Notes: a model not told the origin generated them from the letters alone. A DNA stretch of 64,000 nucleotides from Mesorhizobium sp. M4B.F.Ca.ET.203.01.1.1 (GCF_004791025.1 NZ_SRUO01000001.1:558001-622000), one strand, 5' to 3'. Positions 9,204-18,017 are shown, counted from the stretch's first letter. Program-made: numbers and translations.

Positions 9204-10365
9204 AAGCCCCGAACGGACGCAGCAGCGCCCGCGAAATGATATGTCGCTGAATCTCCGAAGTGCCTTCCCAGATGCGCTCGACGCGGGCGTCGCGCCAGAT
9301 GCGCTCCAGCGGCAGGTCGTCCATCAGCCCCATGCCGCCATGGATCTGGATCGCCTCGTCGGCGACGAAGGCTAGCATCTCCGTAGCCTTCAGCTTGGCC
9401 ATGGCCATGTCCTGATCGGTGACGGTGCCCTGATCGTACTTCCAGCCGGCTTCGAACACCATCAGGTCGGCGGCCTTCAGTTCCGTCGCCATGTCGGCGA
9501 GCTTGAACGACACGCCCTGGAATTTGCCGATCTGCTGGCCGAACTGCTGGCGCTGCGCGGCATATTCGATGGCGTGGCCGAGCGCACGCTCGGCGCGGCC
9601 GAGGCAGGTGGCGCCGACCTGCAGGCGGGTGGCGCCCAGCCAGGAATTGGCGACCTCGAAACCCTTGTGGACCTCGCCAAGGACCTGGCTCGCCGGCAGC
9701 CGGCAATCGTCGAATTCGAGAATGGCGTTGGTGTAGCCGCGATGCGAGACGTTGCGATAGCCGTCGCGCACCGTAAAACCCTTGGTGCCCTTGTCGACGA
9801 AGAAGGCGGTGATCTTCTTGCGTTTGCCGCGCGGCGAATCTTCTTCGCCGGAGGCCATGAAACAAATCGCAAAGTCGGCGATGTCGGCATGGCTGATGAA
9901 GTGCTTGGTGCCGTTCAGCACCCAGTCGTCGCCGTCCTGCACCGCGGTGGCCTTCATGCCGCGCAGGTCGGAGCCGGCGCCGGGCTCGGTCATTGCCAGG
10001 CAGTCCCATTTCTCGCCGCGGATGCAGGGGAAGAGGTATTTCTCGCGCTGCTCCGGCGTGCCGGCGAGCAGGATGTTGGACGGGCGCGCGACGCAGGTCC
10101 AGTGCAGCGCGTAGTTGGCGCGGCCAAGTTCCTTCTCGTAGAGCAGCCAGCTCACCGTATCCAGACCCGCGCCGCCGACATCGGCCGGCATGTTGGCGGC
10201 GTAGAGGCCGGCTTCGATCGCCTTGGCCTTGATCTCGTCGACAAGCTCGCGGCGCAGCACGCCGGTCCGCTCCACCTCGCTCTCATGCGGGTAAAGCTCG
10301 TTCTCGACGAAGGCGCGCGTCGTCTCGACGATCAGTTTTTGTTCCTCGGAGAGACCGAAATCCAT
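9202..10365 (-). CDS. caiA: acyl-CoA dehydrogenase, CaiA-like
   Basis: 387 residues of the FAD-dependent acyl-CoA dehydrogenase family. N-terminal helical domain MDFGLSEEQKLIVETTRAF, FAD/substrate segment LAMTEPGAGSDLRGMKA, and C-terminal IHGGMG and WEGTSEIQR, the latter carrying the usual catalytic glutamate. It begins four bases after the carnitine dehydrogenase gene ends. In context it should oxidise gamma-butyrobetainyl-CoA to crotonobetainyl-CoA (or the reverse in anaerobes). Substrate assignment rests on neighbours; family assignment is secure. Confidence 0.85.
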   Translation of the reverse strand: MDFGLSEEQKLIVETTRAFVENELYPHESEVERTGVLRRELVDEIKAKAIEAGLYAANMPADVGGAGLDTVSWLLYEKELGRANYALHWTCVARPSNILLAGTPEQREKYLFPCIRGEKWDCLAMTEPGAGSDLRGMKATAVQDGDDWVLNGTKHFISHADIADFAICFMASGEEDSPRGKRKKITAFFVDKGTKGFTVRDGYRNVSHRGYTNAILEFDDCRLPASQVLGEVHKGFEVANSWLGATRLQVGATCLGRAERALGHAIEYAAQRQQFGQQIGKFQGVSFKLADMATELKAADLMVFEAGWKYDQGTVTDQDMAMAKLKATEMLAFVADEAIQIHGGMGLMDDLPLERIWRDARVERIWEGTSEIQRHIISRALLRPFGA

Positions 10366-10369
10366 CGCC

Positions 10370-11482
10370 TCAGCCCTTCTTCTTGCTCTTCTTCGACTTT
10401 TCGGCCTTTGCCGGTTTCGCGGCCTTCTTCACCGGCTTGGCAGCCTTGGCCTTCTCGGCCGCCTTGGAGACCGGCTTCTTCGCCGCCAGCTTGGCGAGCT
10501 GCCTGGTATAGTCCTTGTGCAGCGCGCCGGCGCCCCAGCCCTTGCCCTTGTTCTGCTTCGACAGCGCATCCATGATCGCGACCAGATTGTCGTCGCGGAT
10601 CTTTTCCAGCTCGCGGATCGACAGGCCGTGCGCCTGCTCGTCCGACTGGGTGGCGATGAGATCGACCAGCTCGTCGTTGAACTCCGGCACGTCCATCAGC
10701 TTGGTCCACGGCCATTTCAGGCACGGGCCGAACTGTGCCATGAAGTGGCGCATGCCGGCCTCGCCGCCGGCGACGCGGTAGACCTGGAACATGCCCATCT
10801 GCGCCCAGCGCAGGCCGAAGGAATAGCGCATGATGTCGTCGAGTTCCTCGACGGTGCAGATGCCGTCCTTGACCAGCCACAGCGCCTCGCGCCAGGCGGC
10901 TTCGAGCAGGCGGTCGCCGACGAAGGCCTCGATCTCCTTGCGCACCACCACCGGTTTCATGCCGATCGAGGCATAGAGCTCCTTGGCGACCTCGATCGCC
11001 TCCGGGAAGGTCTGCTCGCCGCCGACGATCTCGACCAGCGGCAGGAGATAGACCGGGTTGAACGGATGGCCGACGACCAGCCGCTCCGGGTGCTTCTTCA
11101 TCGCCACCTGCATGTCGGTCGGCTTGATGCCGGAGGTCGACGAGCCGACGATGGCATTGGCCGGCGCATGGGCGTCGATCTCGGCCAGCACCCTGTGCTT
11201 GAGGTCGAGTCGCTCCGGCACGCTTTCCTGGATGAAATCGGCGTCGGCGACCGCCTCGGCGATGGTCTTGGCGAAGGTCAGCTTGCCTTCCTTGGGCAGG
11301 CCGCCGGGCAGCATCTGCTTATAGGCGCGGCGGGCGCCCTTCATCACCTCGCCCACTTTGCGCGAAGCTTCGGGATCCGGATCGAAAATCGACACATCGA
11401 TGCCATTGAGCAGAAGCCGCGCCACCCAGCCGGCGCCGATGACGCCGCCGCCTATGGCGGCTGCCTTGTTGATGATGCTCAT
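10370..11482 (-). CDS. lcdH: L-carnitine dehydrogenase with lysine/alanine-rich tail
   Basis: 370 residues of the 3-hydroxyacyl-CoA dehydrogenase superfamily. It has an N-terminal NAD-binding GGGVIGAGWVARLLLNG, catalytic-region motifs GSSTSG and HPFNP, and the segment WAQMGMFQVYRVAGGEAG characteristic of carnitine 3-dehydrogenase (LcdH/CdhA), which oxidises L-carnitine to 3-dehydrocarnitine with NAD+. The final 45 or so residues are almost entirely Lys, Ala and Pro (for example KKPVSKAAEKAKAAKPVKK), a tail not needed by the fold. Start overlaps the HD-domain gene by four bases (ATGA). Confidence 0.88.
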   Translation of the reverse strand: MSIINKAAAIGGGVIGAGWVARLLLNGIDVSIFDPDPEASRKVGEVMKGARRAYKQMLPGGLPKEGKLTFAKTIAEAVADADFIQESVPERLDLKHRVLAEIDAHAPANAIVGSSTSGIKPTDMQVAMKKHPERLVVGHPFNPVYLLPLVEIVGGEQTFPEAIEVAKELYASIGMKPVVVRKEIEAFVGDRLLEAAWREALWLVKDGICTVEELDDIMRYSFGLRWAQMGMFQVYRVAGGEAGMRHFMAQFGPCLKWPWTKLMDVPEFNDELVDLIATQSDEQAHGLSIRELEKIRDDNLVAIMDALSKQNKGKGWGAGALHKDYTRQLAKLAAKKPVSKAAEKAKAAKPVKKAAKPAKAEKSKKSKKKG

Positions 11483-12108
11483 GCGGAAGCTCCGGTTCTG
11501 GTCTTGGCGATTTCGGGATCGGTAAGCGGCACACGCTCGCCGGCGCGGATCACGGCCGGGTCGTAAGCCTTGCGGGCGAAGACCTCGAGCACGAAGGGCC
11601 GGAAGAATTCGATCGGCAGCGTGTCGTAATCGGGGTCGAAGCTCGACTGGTCCCAGCGCTCGCAGAACCGGTCGCAGTCGTCGAAATAGGGATGGCCGGC
11701 GAAGCGGTCACGGGCGTGGCGGTTGCCGCCGAGATGATGCGCGTAATAGAGGCGCTGGAAATCGCCGTGCTTCTCCACCACCCAGGTGCACTGCTCGCGC
11801 ACGAAGGGCTTCAGGATCGCGGCCGCGTATTCGTCGTGATTGTAGGGCGCGTAGATATCGCCGATGTCGTGCAGCAGCGCGCAGGCGATCCAGTCGGTGT
11901 CGGCGCCGTCGCGCCAGGCCCGAGTCGCCGCCTGCAGCGAATGGCCGAGCCGGGTGATCTTGTAGCCGGAGAGGCCCTCGTCGAGCTGCACCAGCGCGGT
12001 AAGCAGCCGCTCGCCGGTTTTCGCAGCATAGTCGACCTCATGGGCGGTCAGGAATTCGTAGTCTTCCCTGTCGCCATCCTTCATCGCGGTGAATTTGACG
12101 GTAGCCAT
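11479..12108 (-). CDS. HD-domain protein resembling PhnZ/TmpB diiron oxygenases
   Basis: 209 residues. ATG at 12108 follows GGGGAGTCGGAA. The metal-binding pattern is His56 (RLGHSLQAA), His80-Asp81 (LLHDIGD), His91 (NHDEYAA), His114 (VEKHGDFQRL) and an Asp near 153. The order and the HSLQ/ALLHDIG wording recall the mixed-valent diiron HD oxygenases such as PhnZ and TmpB more than ordinary HD phosphohydrolases. It sits between the dehydrocarnitine-cleaving enzyme and carnitine dehydrogenase, coupled to the latter by ATGA. In Pseudomonas this slot of the cdh operon holds a betainyl-CoA thioesterase. The reaction is unknown; an oxidative step on a quaternary amine is inference. Confidence 0.7.
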   Translation of the reverse strand: MATVKFTAMKDGDREDYEFLTAHEVDYAAKTGERLLTALVQLDEGLSGYKITRLGHSLQAATRAWRDGADTDWIACALLHDIGDIYAPYNHDEYAAAILKPFVREQCTWVVEKHGDFQRLYYAHHLGGNRHARDRFAGHPYFDDCDRFCERWDQSSFDPDYDTLPIEFFRPFVLEVFARKAYDPAVIRAGERVPLTDPEIAKTRTGASA

Positions 12109-12123
12109 TTCCGACTCCCCAAA

Positions 12124-13041
12124 TCAAGCGGCTATCGGCGCCCGCTTGGTGAGGTTGAGCTTCTTGCGCACTTCCTCCGGCCCGAGGATCCTGGCGCCGA
12201 GATTGGTGACGATGCTGGCGGCACGCTCGACGAGCTGCGCATTGGTCGCCAACACGCCCTTGTCCAGCCAGAGATTGTCCTCAAGGCCGACGCGGACATT
12301 GCCGCCGGCCAGCACCGCGGCGGCGGCATAGGCCATCTGGTTGCGGCCGATCGAGAAGGCCGACCAGTTCCAGGTCGACGGCACGTTGTTGACCATGGCC
12401 ATGAAGGTGTTGAGATCGTCGGGCGCGCCCCACGGCACGCCCATGCAGAGCTGCACCAGCGCGTCCAGCTTCAGCACCTGCTCCTCGACCAGCTGCTTGG
12501 CGAACCACAGATGGCCGGTGTCGAAGGCCTCGATTTCCGGCTTGACGCCAAGCGCCGTCATCATGCCGCCCATGGCGCGGAGCATGCCGGGCGTGTTGGT
12601 CATGACATAGTCTGCCTCGGCGAAGTTCATCGTGCCGCAGTCCAGCGTGCAGATCTCCGGCAGGCACTGGCGCACATGCTCCATGCGGTTGGTGGCGCTG
12701 CCCATGTCGGTGCCCTTCTCGTTGAGCGGCAGCGGCGCCTCCGGCGAGCCGAACACCATGTCGCCGCCCATGCCGGCGGTGAGGTTGAGCACCACGTCGA
12801 CATTGGCCTCGCGGATGCGCTCGGTCACCTCGCGGTAGAGATGGATGTCGCGCCTGGGCTTGCCGGTCTCGGGATCGCGGACATGGCAGTGGACGATCGC
12901 CGCACCCGCCTTGGCGGCGTCGATCGCCGAATCGGCAATCTGCTTGGGCGAGCGCGGCACATGCGGGCTGCGGTCCTGCGAGCCGCCGGACCCGGTCACG
13001 GCACAGGTAATGAAGACCTCACGGTTCATTGCGAGCGGCAT
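12124..13041 (-). CDS. cdhC: BKACE-family dehydrocarnitine cleavage enzyme
   Basis: 305 residues of the beta-keto acid cleavage (BKACE, formerly DUF849) family. ATG at 13041 follows GGGAGGAAGTCCA; an in-frame TTG further up lies inside that ribosome site. The metal-binding signature HCHVRDPETG and the N-terminal ITCAVTGSG are clear. CdhC converts 3-dehydrocarnitine plus acetyl-CoA into betainyl-CoA and acetoacetate. It is first gene of a leftward operon and divergent from a CdhR-like regulator 76 bases away, the same arrangement of functions as in the Pseudomonas carnitine locus. Confidence 0.87.
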   Translation of the reverse strand: MPLAMNREVFITCAVTGSGGSQDRSPHVPRSPKQIADSAIDAAKAGAAIVHCHVRDPETGKPRRDIHLYREVTERIREANVDVVLNLTAGMGGDMVFGSPEAPLPLNEKGTDMGSATNRMEHVRQCLPEICTLDCGTMNFAEADYVMTNTPGMLRAMGGMMTALGVKPEIEAFDTGHLWFAKQLVEEQVLKLDALVQLCMGVPWGAPDDLNTFMAMVNNVPSTWNWSAFSIGRNQMAYAAAAVLAGGNVRVGLEDNLWLDKGVLATNAQLVERAASIVTNLGARILGPEEVRKKLNLTKRAPIAA

Positions 13042-13117
13042 TGGACTTCCTCCCAATCAAGACAGACCCAACAATGACCGACTTGCCGGAAACTGTTTTG
13101 CGCTTTACGAAGCTGAC

Positions 13118-14098
13118 ATGACTAAAAGCGAAAAGCCGACGATCTTTCGCGCCGAGCACGAAACGCTCAAGGTGACGTTCCTGGTGTTCTCCGGTTCGTC
13201 GATCATGTGCGTGGCCTCGGCCGTCGACCCGCTGCGCGCCGCCAACCGCATCTCCGGCGAGACGCTGTTCGACTTCAAGCTGGTTTCGGTGACGGGTGAG
13301 GCGCCGGTCACGACTTGTGGCCTGCCGGTGGCGGTCAGCGGCCGCTTCGATGCCGCGGAGCCGACCGATGTGTTGGTCGTCGTCGCCGGCTTCGGCACGC
13401 AGAATTATGCCACGTCGGCGCTGCTTGCGGGGTTGCGGAGGGCAGCACGTGCGGCCCGCGCTTGCGGCGGCGTCGAGGCCGGCACCTGGCTGGTGGCGCG
13501 GGCCGGCCTGCTTGAAGGGCGAAGCGCCACCACGCATTGGGAAGACATGGAGGATTTTTCCGCCGCCTTCCCGGGCGTCGACGTGCGTCCGGACCGGTAT
13601 GTCATCGACGGGCCTGTCTTCACCTCCGGCGGCGCCTCGCCGACCTTCGATCTGATGCTGCATCTCGTGCGGACCAGGCTCGGCATGGCCGTGGCGCTCG
13701 ATGTGGCGAGCGTGTTCATCTACGACCAGGCGCGCGCCGCGACTGATGCGCAGCCGCTGGTCTCGCTCGGAAGGCTCGACGGCTACGACCCAAGGCTGGC
13801 GCAGGCGATCCGGCTGATGGAATCGCATGTCGACCAACCGCTGACCATCGACGCCGTGGCCAAGCGCGCCGGAGTGACAGCGCGGACGCTGGAAAGCATC
13901 TTCCGCAAGTCGATCGGCGAGACGCCCGGCGCCTATTATCTGCGGCTGCGCCTCAGCGCCGCCCGGCGCCTGGTGGTCGACACGCGGATCGCCATGGCCG
14001 ACATTGCCGGGCGCACGGGATTCTCCTCCGCTGCGGCATTCTCCAGGGCATTTTCGAGGGCTTTCGGCGAAGCGCCGGTGAGGCTCCGCCGGGGATAG
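13118..14098 (+). CDS. cdhR: GlxA-type AraC-family regulator, CdhR-like
   Basis: 326 residues. Residues of about 10-190 form a DJ-1/PfpI-like amidotransferase-type sensor domain (VLVVVAGFGTQN, FTSGGASPTFDLMLHLV). The last 95 carry two helix-turn-helix units of the AraC type (LTIDAVAKRAGVTARTLESIF, ADIAGRTGFSSAAAFSRAF). The architecture is that of GlxA, GbdR and CdhR, activators of quaternary-amine catabolism. It diverges from the BKACE gene across a 76-base gap that should hold both promoters and its binding site. A longer upstream frame exists but lies over the BKACE gene. Likely ligand: carnitine or a derivative, inferred. Confidence 0.85.
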   Translation: MTKSEKPTIFRAEHETLKVTFLVFSGSSIMCVASAVDPLRAANRISGETLFDFKLVSVTGEAPVTTCGLPVAVSGRFDAAEPTDVLVVVAGFGTQNYATSALLAGLRRAARAARACGGVEAGTWLVARAGLLEGRSATTHWEDMEDFSAAFPGVDVRPDRYVIDGPVFTSGGASPTFDLMLHLVRTRLGMAVALDVASVFIYDQARAATDAQPLVSLGRLDGYDPRLAQAIRLMESHVDQPLTIDAVAKRAGVTARTLESIFRKSIGETPGAYYLRLRLSAARRLVVDTRIAMADIAGRTGFSSAAAFSRAFSRAFGEAPVRLRRG

Positions 14099-14099
14099 A

Positions 14100-14309
14100 C
14101 TACGCGGCGTTCTGCCGGGTGCTGGCGCTGTCGATCTCGGAGCGCATCTGTCTTGCAATATGGGTCTCGAAGCGGCTGGCGACCGCGCGATCCCATTCGG
14201 TCGCGCCGCGCGAACCGGCCTTGCCGTGCGGCAACGCCATCAGCCGGTCGATGATCGAGCCGGCCTCGCCAGATGAGAGCAGGGCGTCGATTTCGCGTTC
14301 GTGCTGCAT
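14100..14309 (-). CDS. small conserved-looking protein, unknown function
   Basis: 69 residues starting at ATG 14309, nine bases after a perfect AAGGAGG. The sequence is hydrophilic and helical (MQHEREIDALLSSGEAG, then WDRAVASRFETHIARQMRSE), without a membrane segment or signal peptide. It converges on the regulator gene with one base between the two stops. I do not recognise the family; the strong ribosome site is the main evidence that it is translated. Confidence 0.6.
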   Translation of the reverse strand: MQHEREIDALLSSGEAGSIIDRLMALPHGKAGSRGATEWDRAVASRFETHIARQMRSEIDSASTRQNAA

Positions 14310-14407
14310 ATCGTTTCGCCTCCTTCTTCCTGATTCCCGCCACGAGCCGACACTATACGAAATCCGTGACGGCTGTTTGAAGGCAAGAGAGAGGCGATTG
14401 AGGGGCG

Positions 14408-14446
14408 GCGCGGGGCAAAACCTTGTCGTCGGTTTCTGCCCCGCGC
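14408..14446. terminator. strong stem-loop downstream of xylA
   Basis: Arms GCGCGGGGCA (14408-14417) and TGCCCCGCGC (14437-14446) pair perfectly, with AAACC/GGTTT extending the stem inward around an eight-base loop. It lies about 100 bases past the xylA stop. No T-run follows in either direction, so it may be a 3' stabiliser rather than an intrinsic terminator. Confidence 0.5.
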
Positions 14447-14477
14447 AAAGCCGTTTTATCTTAGCAATTGCTTGAGT

Positions 14478-14527
14478 TAGAGCAATTCCAGGTTTTCCGT
14501 CCTGAATGCGCCAGAACAAATAGATAG
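14478..14527. repeat. short rhizobial intergenic repeat, family C copy 1
   Basis: The segment beginning TAGAGCAATTCCAGG and containing TTTTCCGTCCTGAAT followed by AACAAATAGATAG matches the layout of a widespread rhizobial element. A second degenerate copy is at 58254-58318. It sits just downstream of xylA. Confidence 0.65.
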
Positions 14528-14542
14528 GGCCGGCGCCGGCCC

Positions 14543-15868
14543 TCACACATAGCGGTTGACGATGTTCTCCAGCAGTTCCTGGCGGCCGGAGCGCGGCTGC
14601 GGCTCGATCTTCTTCTTGACCACGCGCTCGGCGATCTCTTCCAGCGTGCGCTTGCCCGACAGCATCGCCTTGCCCTCGGCCGTGCTCCAGCCGGCATAGC
14701 GCTCGGCCAGCGGGCCCGACAGCGCCTTGTCCTCGATCATTTTCGCCGCCGCCTTGAGGCCGCGCGCGCAGGCATCCATTCCGCCGATATGGCCGATCAG
14801 CAGGTCCTGCGGATCGAGCGACTGGCGCCGCAGCTTGGCGTCGAAATTGGTGCCTCCGGTCTTGAAGCCGCCGCCCTGCAGGACCTGGTAATAGGCGAGC
14901 GCCATTTCCGGCACGTTGTTGGGGAACTGGTCGGTGTCCCAGCCCGACTGGTAGTCGTTGCGGTTCATGTCGATCGAGCCGAAGACGCCGAGCGCATTGG
15001 CGAGCGCCAATTCATGCTCGAAGGAATGGCCGGCGAGGATGGCGTGGCCCTGCTCGATGTTGAGCTTCACTTCCTTCTCCAGCCCAAAGCGCTTGAGGAA
15101 GCCGTAGACGGTGGCGACGTCGTAATCGTACTGGTGCTTCGTCGGTTCCTGGGGCTTCGGCTCGATCAGGATGGTGCCCTTGAACCCGATCTTGTGCTTG
15201 TAGTCGACGACCAGGCTGAGGAAGCGCCCGGCCTGCTCCTGCTCGCGGCCAAGGTCGGTGTTGAGCAGCGTCTCGTAGCCCTCGCGGCCGCCCCACAGCA
15301 CGTAGTTCTCGCCCTTCAGGCGCTTGGTGACGTCGATGCAGCTTTTCACCGTCGCCGCCGCATAGGCGAAGACATCCGGATCGGGATTGGTGGCGGCGCC
15401 CGACATGAAGCGGCGGTGCGAGAACAGGTTCGCCGTGCCCCACAGCAGCTTGACGCCGGTCTTCTTCATCTTGGCGGCAAAATAGTCGGCGATCTCGTCG
15501 AGGCGCGCGGCGCTCTCGGAAAAGTCCTTGCCCTCGGGCCGGACGTCGGCGTCGTGGAAGCAGAAATAGGGCGCGCCGAGCAGCGAAAACATCTCGAAGG
15601 CGACATCGGCCTTGAGCTTCGCCAGCTCCATCGTGTCGATGCCGCCCGGCTTGGCGAACCAGGGACGATCGAAGGTCTGGCCGCCGAACGGGTCGCCGCC
15701 GGGCCAGGCGAAGGAATGCCAATAGGCGACGGCAAAGCGCAGATGGTCTTCCAGCCGCTTGCCGGCGACCACCTCGTCCGGATTGTAGAACCGGTAGGCC
15801 AGCGGATTGGTCGAATCCGGCCCCTCGTACTTGATCGTCTGGATGTCGCCGAAAAATCCGCTGCCCAT
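14543..15868 (-). CDS. xylA: xylose isomerase
   Basis: 441 residues, the usual size. ATG at 15868 follows GAGGAAAG. The family signatures are present: [26 protein letters not shown], the metal-binding glutamates in [16 protein letters not shown] and LNIEQGHA, and GSIDMNR. It interconverts D-xylose and D-xylulose in the cytoplasm using two divalent metals. The xylulokinase gene lies upstream on the same strand but is separated by a gene on the opposite strand and a repeat, so xylA has its own promoter in the 112-base divergent gap. Confidence 0.96.
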   Translation of the reverse strand: MGSGFFGDIQTIKYEGPDSTNPLAYRFYNPDEVVAGKRLEDHLRFAVAYWHSFAWPGGDPFGGQTFDRPWFAKPGGIDTMELAKLKADVAFEMFSLLGAPYFCFHDADVRPEGKDFSESAARLDEIADYFAAKMKKTGVKLLWGTANLFSHRRFMSGAATNPDPDVFAYAAATVKSCIDVTKRLKGENYVLWGGREGYETLLNTDLGREQEQAGRFLSLVVDYKHKIGFKGTILIEPKPQEPTKHQYDYDVATVYGFLKRFGLEKEVKLNIEQGHAILAGHSFEHELALANALGVFGSIDMNRNDYQSGWDTDQFPNNVPEMALAYYQVLQGGGFKTGGTNFDAKLRRQSLDPQDLLIGHIGGMDACARGLKAAAKMIEDKALSGPLAERYAGWSTAEGKAMLSGKRTLEEIAERVVKKKIEPQPRSGRQELLENIVNRYV

Positions 15869-15980
15869 GATTCTTTCCTCTCGCAAGTTTCTGTCCGCCA
15901 TTACCTCAGGCGTAATTGGTTTCATGTTGGCGCTGGCCGAAAAGGGTCATGTCGAAACGATCCAACGAAGGATGAAGACC

Positions 15981-16343
15981 ATGACCGACCTCAACACGAT
16001 CGCCCGGAACTACATCACCGCCTGGAACGAGAGCGATGCGGGCCGCCGCAAGGCCCTGCTCGAAGCGGCCTTCACCAGCGACGTCAGCTACCGCGATCCG
16101 ATCATGCAGGGCGACGGCCACGCAGGCATCGCCGCGCTGATCGACGGCGTGCAGCAGCGCTTCGCCGGGTTCCGCTTCTCGCTGAAGGGCCAGCCGGACG
16201 GATTTGCCGATCAGATCCGCTTCTCGTGGAATCTCGGTCCTGAAGGCACGGAGCCCGTTATCGAAGGCACCGACATCGGCGTCATCGAGAACGGCCGCCT
16301 GAAGAGCGTCACCGGCTTCCTCGACAAGGTGCCGGCGCAGTGA
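15981..16343 (+). CDS. SnoaL/NTF2-like protein
   Basis: 120 residues. ATG 15981 is preferred because AAGGA lies eight bases upstream; ATG 15972 overlaps that site. The sequence (ARNYITAWNESDAGRRKALLEAAFTSDVSYRDP, then FRFSLKGQPDGFADQIRFSWNLGP) has the alpha+beta cone pattern of SnoaL-like/NTF2-like proteins, a fold that serves as a small-molecule pocket or isomerase. It is divergent from xylA and lies between xylA and xylB on the opposite strand. No function can be inferred from position. Confidence 0.75.
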   Translation: MTDLNTIARNYITAWNESDAGRRKALLEAAFTSDVSYRDPIMQGDGHAGIAALIDGVQQRFAGFRFSLKGQPDGFADQIRFSWNLGPEGTEPVIEGTDIGVIENGRLKSVTGFLDKVPAQ

Positions 16344-16364
16344 GACTAGTCGGGTAGGAGAGGC

Positions 16365-16534
16365 GCGAGGCCCCCCTCTCTGCCCTGCCGGGCATCTCCC
16401 CCTCAAGGGGGGAGATCGGCTGTCGCGCCGGCCTTCGCCAATTTCCAGCGTTGCAGAAATGTGCGAAGCGCCTGAACTGCCGATCTCCCCCCTTGAGGGG
16501 GAGATGGCCGGCAGGGCAGAGAGGGGGGCCTCGC
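16365..16534. repeat. palindromic intergenic repeat, family A copy 2
   Basis: A 170-bp element with long inverted ends: GCGAGGCCCCC at the left and GGGGGGCCTCGC at the right, continuing through CTCTCTGCCCTGCC / GGCAGGGCAGAGAG and CTCCCCCTCAAGGGGGGAG-type inner palindromes. It matches the copy at 6100-6256. It occupies almost the whole gap between the NTF2-like gene and the convergent xylB. Confidence 0.92.
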
Positions 16535-16540
16535 GCATAC

Positions 16541-17995
16541 TCACGCGGTTGCCGCCCTGATCGCCGGGTAAAGCGCCCTGTATCGCTGATAGGCGTCGGC
16601 GAAAGCCCCGCCAAGCCCGCCGTCCGGATCGATCGTGGCGTCGGTCGCCGGCGCGGTGCACACGGCGAGCGGATCGGCGCCGGTCGCGGCGACCAGGCCG
16701 AGCCGGGCGGCGCCGAAGGCGGCGCCGAAGTCGCCGTCGGCAGGGATGTCGACCGGCACCTGCAACGCGGTGGCGATCGCCTTCAGCCAGTAGCGCGAGC
16801 GCGAGCCGCCGCCGATCGCGGTCACCCGGGTCAGTGTCGTGCCGGCCGTTTTCAACGCTTCGAGACTGTCGCGGAAGGCGAAGGCGACGCCTTCGAGCAC
16901 GGCCTGCGTCAGCACGGCGCGGCCGGATTCATGCGCCAGGCCGGTGAACGATCCGCGAATGGCGGAATCATTGTGCGGCGTGCGCTCGCCCGAGAGATAG
17001 GGCAGGAAGGAAACGCCGGTCGGCGCCTTGAGCGTATCGCCGAGCTCGGTGGTCAATTCGCCGGCGCTTTTGCCGGTGATCTCCGACAGCCAGTTGAGCG
17101 AATCGGTGGCCGACAGGATAACGCCCATCTGGTGCCAGGTGTCGGGCAGCGCATGGCAGAAGGTGTGCACTGCGCTTGCCGGATTGGGCAGGTAGGCGGC
17201 GTTGGCGGCGAACAGCACGCCAGAGGTGCCGAGCGACACAAAGGCGTGGCCGGCGCCGACCGTGCCCATGCCGCAGGCCGAGGCCGCATTGTCGCCGGCG
17301 CCGCCGGCGATCGGAATGCCGGCCGCAACGCCCCATCTGGCGGCAAGCTCGGCGCGCAGGGCGCCGGCCTTCGCCGTGCCCTCGACCAGCGACGGCATGT
17401 GCTTCTCGTCGAGTGAGGTGGCTGCCAGCAGATCAGCGGACCAGCGCCGCCTGCCGACGTCGAGCCAGGAGGTGCCGGCGGAGTCGGACATTTCCGAAAT
17501 TTGCTCGCCCGTCAGCCAGAGCCGCAGGAAATCCTTGGGCAGCAGCACTTTCGCCACGTTGGCGAAGATCCTAGGCTCGTTGTTCTTCACCCAGGCGAGC
17601 TTCGGCGCGGTGAAGCCCGGAAAGACGATGTTGCCGGTGAGCTTGCGGAAGCGCGGATCGGCGTCGAGCGCGGCGGCCTCGACATGGCTGCGCGTGTCGT
17701 TCCAAAGGATGCAGGGGCGCAGCACCTTGTCGCCGGCATCGAGCAGAGTAGCGCCATGCATCTGGCCGGACAGGCCGATGCCCTTGACCGCCGCGAGTTC
17801 CTTCGGATGCGCGGCCTTGAGCTCGGCAATCGCTGTTTCGCAGGCCGCGATCCAGTGCGCGGGATCCTGCTCGGACCATCCGGGATGCGGCCGCGAGACA
17901 TCGAGCGAGCCGTGGCCGGAGCCGATGACGGTCTGCCCGGCATCGATCAAAAGCGCCTTGACGCCCGACGTGCCCAGATCGAGGCCGAGATACAT
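16541..17995 (-). CDS. xylB: xylulokinase
   Basis: 484 residues of the FGGY carbohydrate kinase family. ATG at 17995 follows GGGAGGACATC. N-terminal MYLGLDLGTSGVKALL is the phosphate-binding start, SGQMHGATLLD is the substrate segment, and GGGSRSRYWLKAIA and GAAFGAARLG mark the C-terminal ATPase lobe. It phosphorylates D-xylulose to D-xylulose 5-phosphate, feeding the pentose phosphate pathway. A palindrome 23-43 bases upstream of the start is a likely operator. Confidence 0.96.
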   Translation of the reverse strand: MYLGLDLGTSGVKALLIDAGQTVIGSGHGSLDVSRPHPGWSEQDPAHWIAACETAIAELKAAHPKELAAVKGIGLSGQMHGATLLDAGDKVLRPCILWNDTRSHVEAAALDADPRFRKLTGNIVFPGFTAPKLAWVKNNEPRIFANVAKVLLPKDFLRLWLTGEQISEMSDSAGTSWLDVGRRRWSADLLAATSLDEKHMPSLVEGTAKAGALRAELAARWGVAAGIPIAGGAGDNAASACGMGTVGAGHAFVSLGTSGVLFAANAAYLPNPASAVHTFCHALPDTWHQMGVILSATDSLNWLSEITGKSAGELTTELGDTLKAPTGVSFLPYLSGERTPHNDSAIRGSFTGLAHESGRAVLTQAVLEGVAFAFRDSLEALKTAGTTLTRVTAIGGGSRSRYWLKAIATALQVPVDIPADGDFGAAFGAARLGLVAATGADPLAVCTAPATDATIDPDGGLGGAFADAYQRYRALYPAIRAATA

Positions 17996-18017
17996 GATGT
18001 CCTCCCAATGCCATTAA

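Noticed and set aside
14789..16243. Plus-strand open frame opposite xylA
   Set aside because: It is the mirror of xylose isomerase, whose motifs are unmistakable.
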